NCBI GenBank assembly: GCA_000497405.1
Contig: KI547048.1
Coordinates: 141,393-174,531, forward strand
Source of the DNA: Streptomycetaceae bacterium MP113-05
GTDB taxonomy: Bacteria > Actinomycetota > Actinomycetes > Streptomycetales > Streptomycetaceae
Length of the DNA: 33,139 nt
Reading direction: 5' to 3'
A model generated the notes under the pieces. It saw only the letters and a program-made list of their open reading frames with translations. It searched no databases and was not told where the DNA came from. Below are positions 32,446-33,139 of this stretch, piece after piece; position 1 is the first letter of the stretch, and each line of letters opens with the position of its first letter. The translations under genes were made by a program, and so were the position numbers.

Positions 32446-33139
32446 GTGGGCGTTTTCGTGCTCCTCCCACTGGTCCTGCCTCTGAGCGCGGTGCCGATTG
32501 CACGCCTGCTGGAGCAGCATCTTCATCCGCGCAGTGCGACGCGCCTGCTGACCGCGGTGGGAGTGCTGCTGGCGGGGTGCAGCACTCTGTGCCTCGCGCT
32601 GCTCATGGTGGTGGGAACGGCGCAACTTCCGGGTAACCCGTTGCCGGACGGCTGGTCGGACCCGGAGGTGCGCGCGGCAGTGCCGGGCGAGGAGTATCTC
32701 GGGAAGGGATCGATACTGGCGCTTGTCGCGGTGCTGGCCGGTGGGCTGACCTCGCTCGTCCGGCACTGGCGGACGCGGCTACGGGCGCACCGGGCGCTGG
32801 CCGGTCTTCCGGTGGACGAGCTGGCGGTGCTGCCGGACGGCTGTGCCTATGCCTACGCGCTGCCCGCAGGGTGGGGGCGACGAGGCCGCATCGTGGTCTC
32901 CACTGCGATGCTGGAGCATCTGGAGCCGGGCGAGCGACGCGTGCTGGTGGCCCACGAGCGGGCTCATCTGGCCGGGTCCCACCACCGGTTGCTCCTGCTG
33001 GCCCAGGTGGCGGCGCAGGCCAATCCGCTGCTCCGCCCGCTACGGGACGCCGTGCACTATCACGCCGAGCGGTGGGCGGACGAGGAAGCCGCCGGGGTGG
33101 TGGGTGACAGGTGGACCACGGCGCGCACGGTCGCCCGTG
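32446..33139 (+). CDS. M56-type membrane metallopeptidase (BlaR1/MecR1-like), cut by window end
   Basis: The gene starts at GTG 32446, eight bases after the repressor gene, and continues past the window end; 231 residues are visible. Hydrophobic helices occur near residues 2-18, about 35-57 and about 88-104. The zinc-protease motif is VLVAHERAHLAGSHH (HExxH form, catalytic Glu in HERAH), and the downstream HYHAERWADEEAA gives the third ligand region (ExxxD), as in M48/M56 peptidases. In bla/mec systems the membrane protease relieves BlaI-type repression; many actinobacterial copies lack the penicillin-sensor domain, and whether this one has it lies outside the window. Confidence 0.92.
   Translation, partial: MGVFVLLPLVLPLSAVPIARLLEQHLHPRSATRLLTAVGVLLAGCSTLCLALLMVVGTAQLPGNPLPDGWSDPEVRAAVPGEEYLGKGSILALVAVLAGGLTSLVRHWRTRLRAHRALAGLPVDELAVLPDGCAYAYALPAGWGRRGRIVVSTAMLEHLEPGERRVLVAHERAHLAGSHHRLLLLAQVAAQANPLLRPLRDAVHYHAERWADEEAAGVVGDRWTTARTVAR

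Overview
The window is a high-GC, codon-biased segment of an actinobacterial chromosome and looks like Streptomyces. The reasons are the very high G/C at third positions, frequent GTG and one TTG start, tRNA genes without an encoded CCA, Streptomyces-type RpoB, RpoC and NusG, and the order tRNA-Thr, tRNA-Met, rpmG, two MaoC dehydratases, tRNA-Trp, secE, nusG, rplK, rplA. That order is also conserved in mycobacteria around hadABC. No species is claimed. I see no rRNA, CRISPR array, insertion sequence, phage gene or attachment site.

Layout. Positions 1-1726, minus strand: the N-terminal part of an NAD(P)-binding oxidoreductase and an amidohydrolase-like protein that lacks expected catalytic residues. 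1990-2443: tRNA-Thr(GGT), tRNA-Met(CAT) and rpmG. 2609-4606: a translationally coupled hadA/hadB-like MaoC pair, then murB. 4671-7046, minus strand: adenosine deaminase and an aspartate-type aminotransferase. 7254-11675: tRNA-Trp, secE, nusG, rplK, rplA, a structured L10 leader RNA, rplJ and rplL. 12160-19639: rpoB and rpoC, with near-identical strong hairpin terminators before and after the pair. 19895-20398: a small DUF1707/DUF4190 membrane protein. 20695-25118: the str operon (rpsL, rpsG, fusA, tuf) behind a good vegetative promoter and a long structured leader. 25254-33139: a variable region with htpG, a YceI-family protein behind a palindromic operator, a proline-iminopeptidase-like hydrolase, an uncharacterised polytopic membrane protein with intramembrane His/Asp/Glu residues, a GlsB/YeaQ-type small membrane protein, two divergent TerD-family genes, and a BlaI-type repressor followed by an M56-type metallopeptidase cut by the window end.

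How it works together. The centre is the transcription and translation core: RNA polymerase beta and beta', NusG, the SecE translocon subunit, L1/L7/L10/L11/L33, S7/S12, EF-G and EF-Tu. These blocks are separated by strong hairpins and carry recognisable SigA/HrdB-like promoters. The flanking genes serve cell wall precursor synthesis (murB), fatty-acid-type dehydration, purine salvage and amino acid metabolism. The right end reads as a stress and envelope module. The least explained parts are the structured rpsL leader, the dyads in the divergent TerD intergenic region, the polytopic membrane protein with its HIHH and DE/DD clusters, and an Asn-to-Thr change in the rifampicin region of RpoB.
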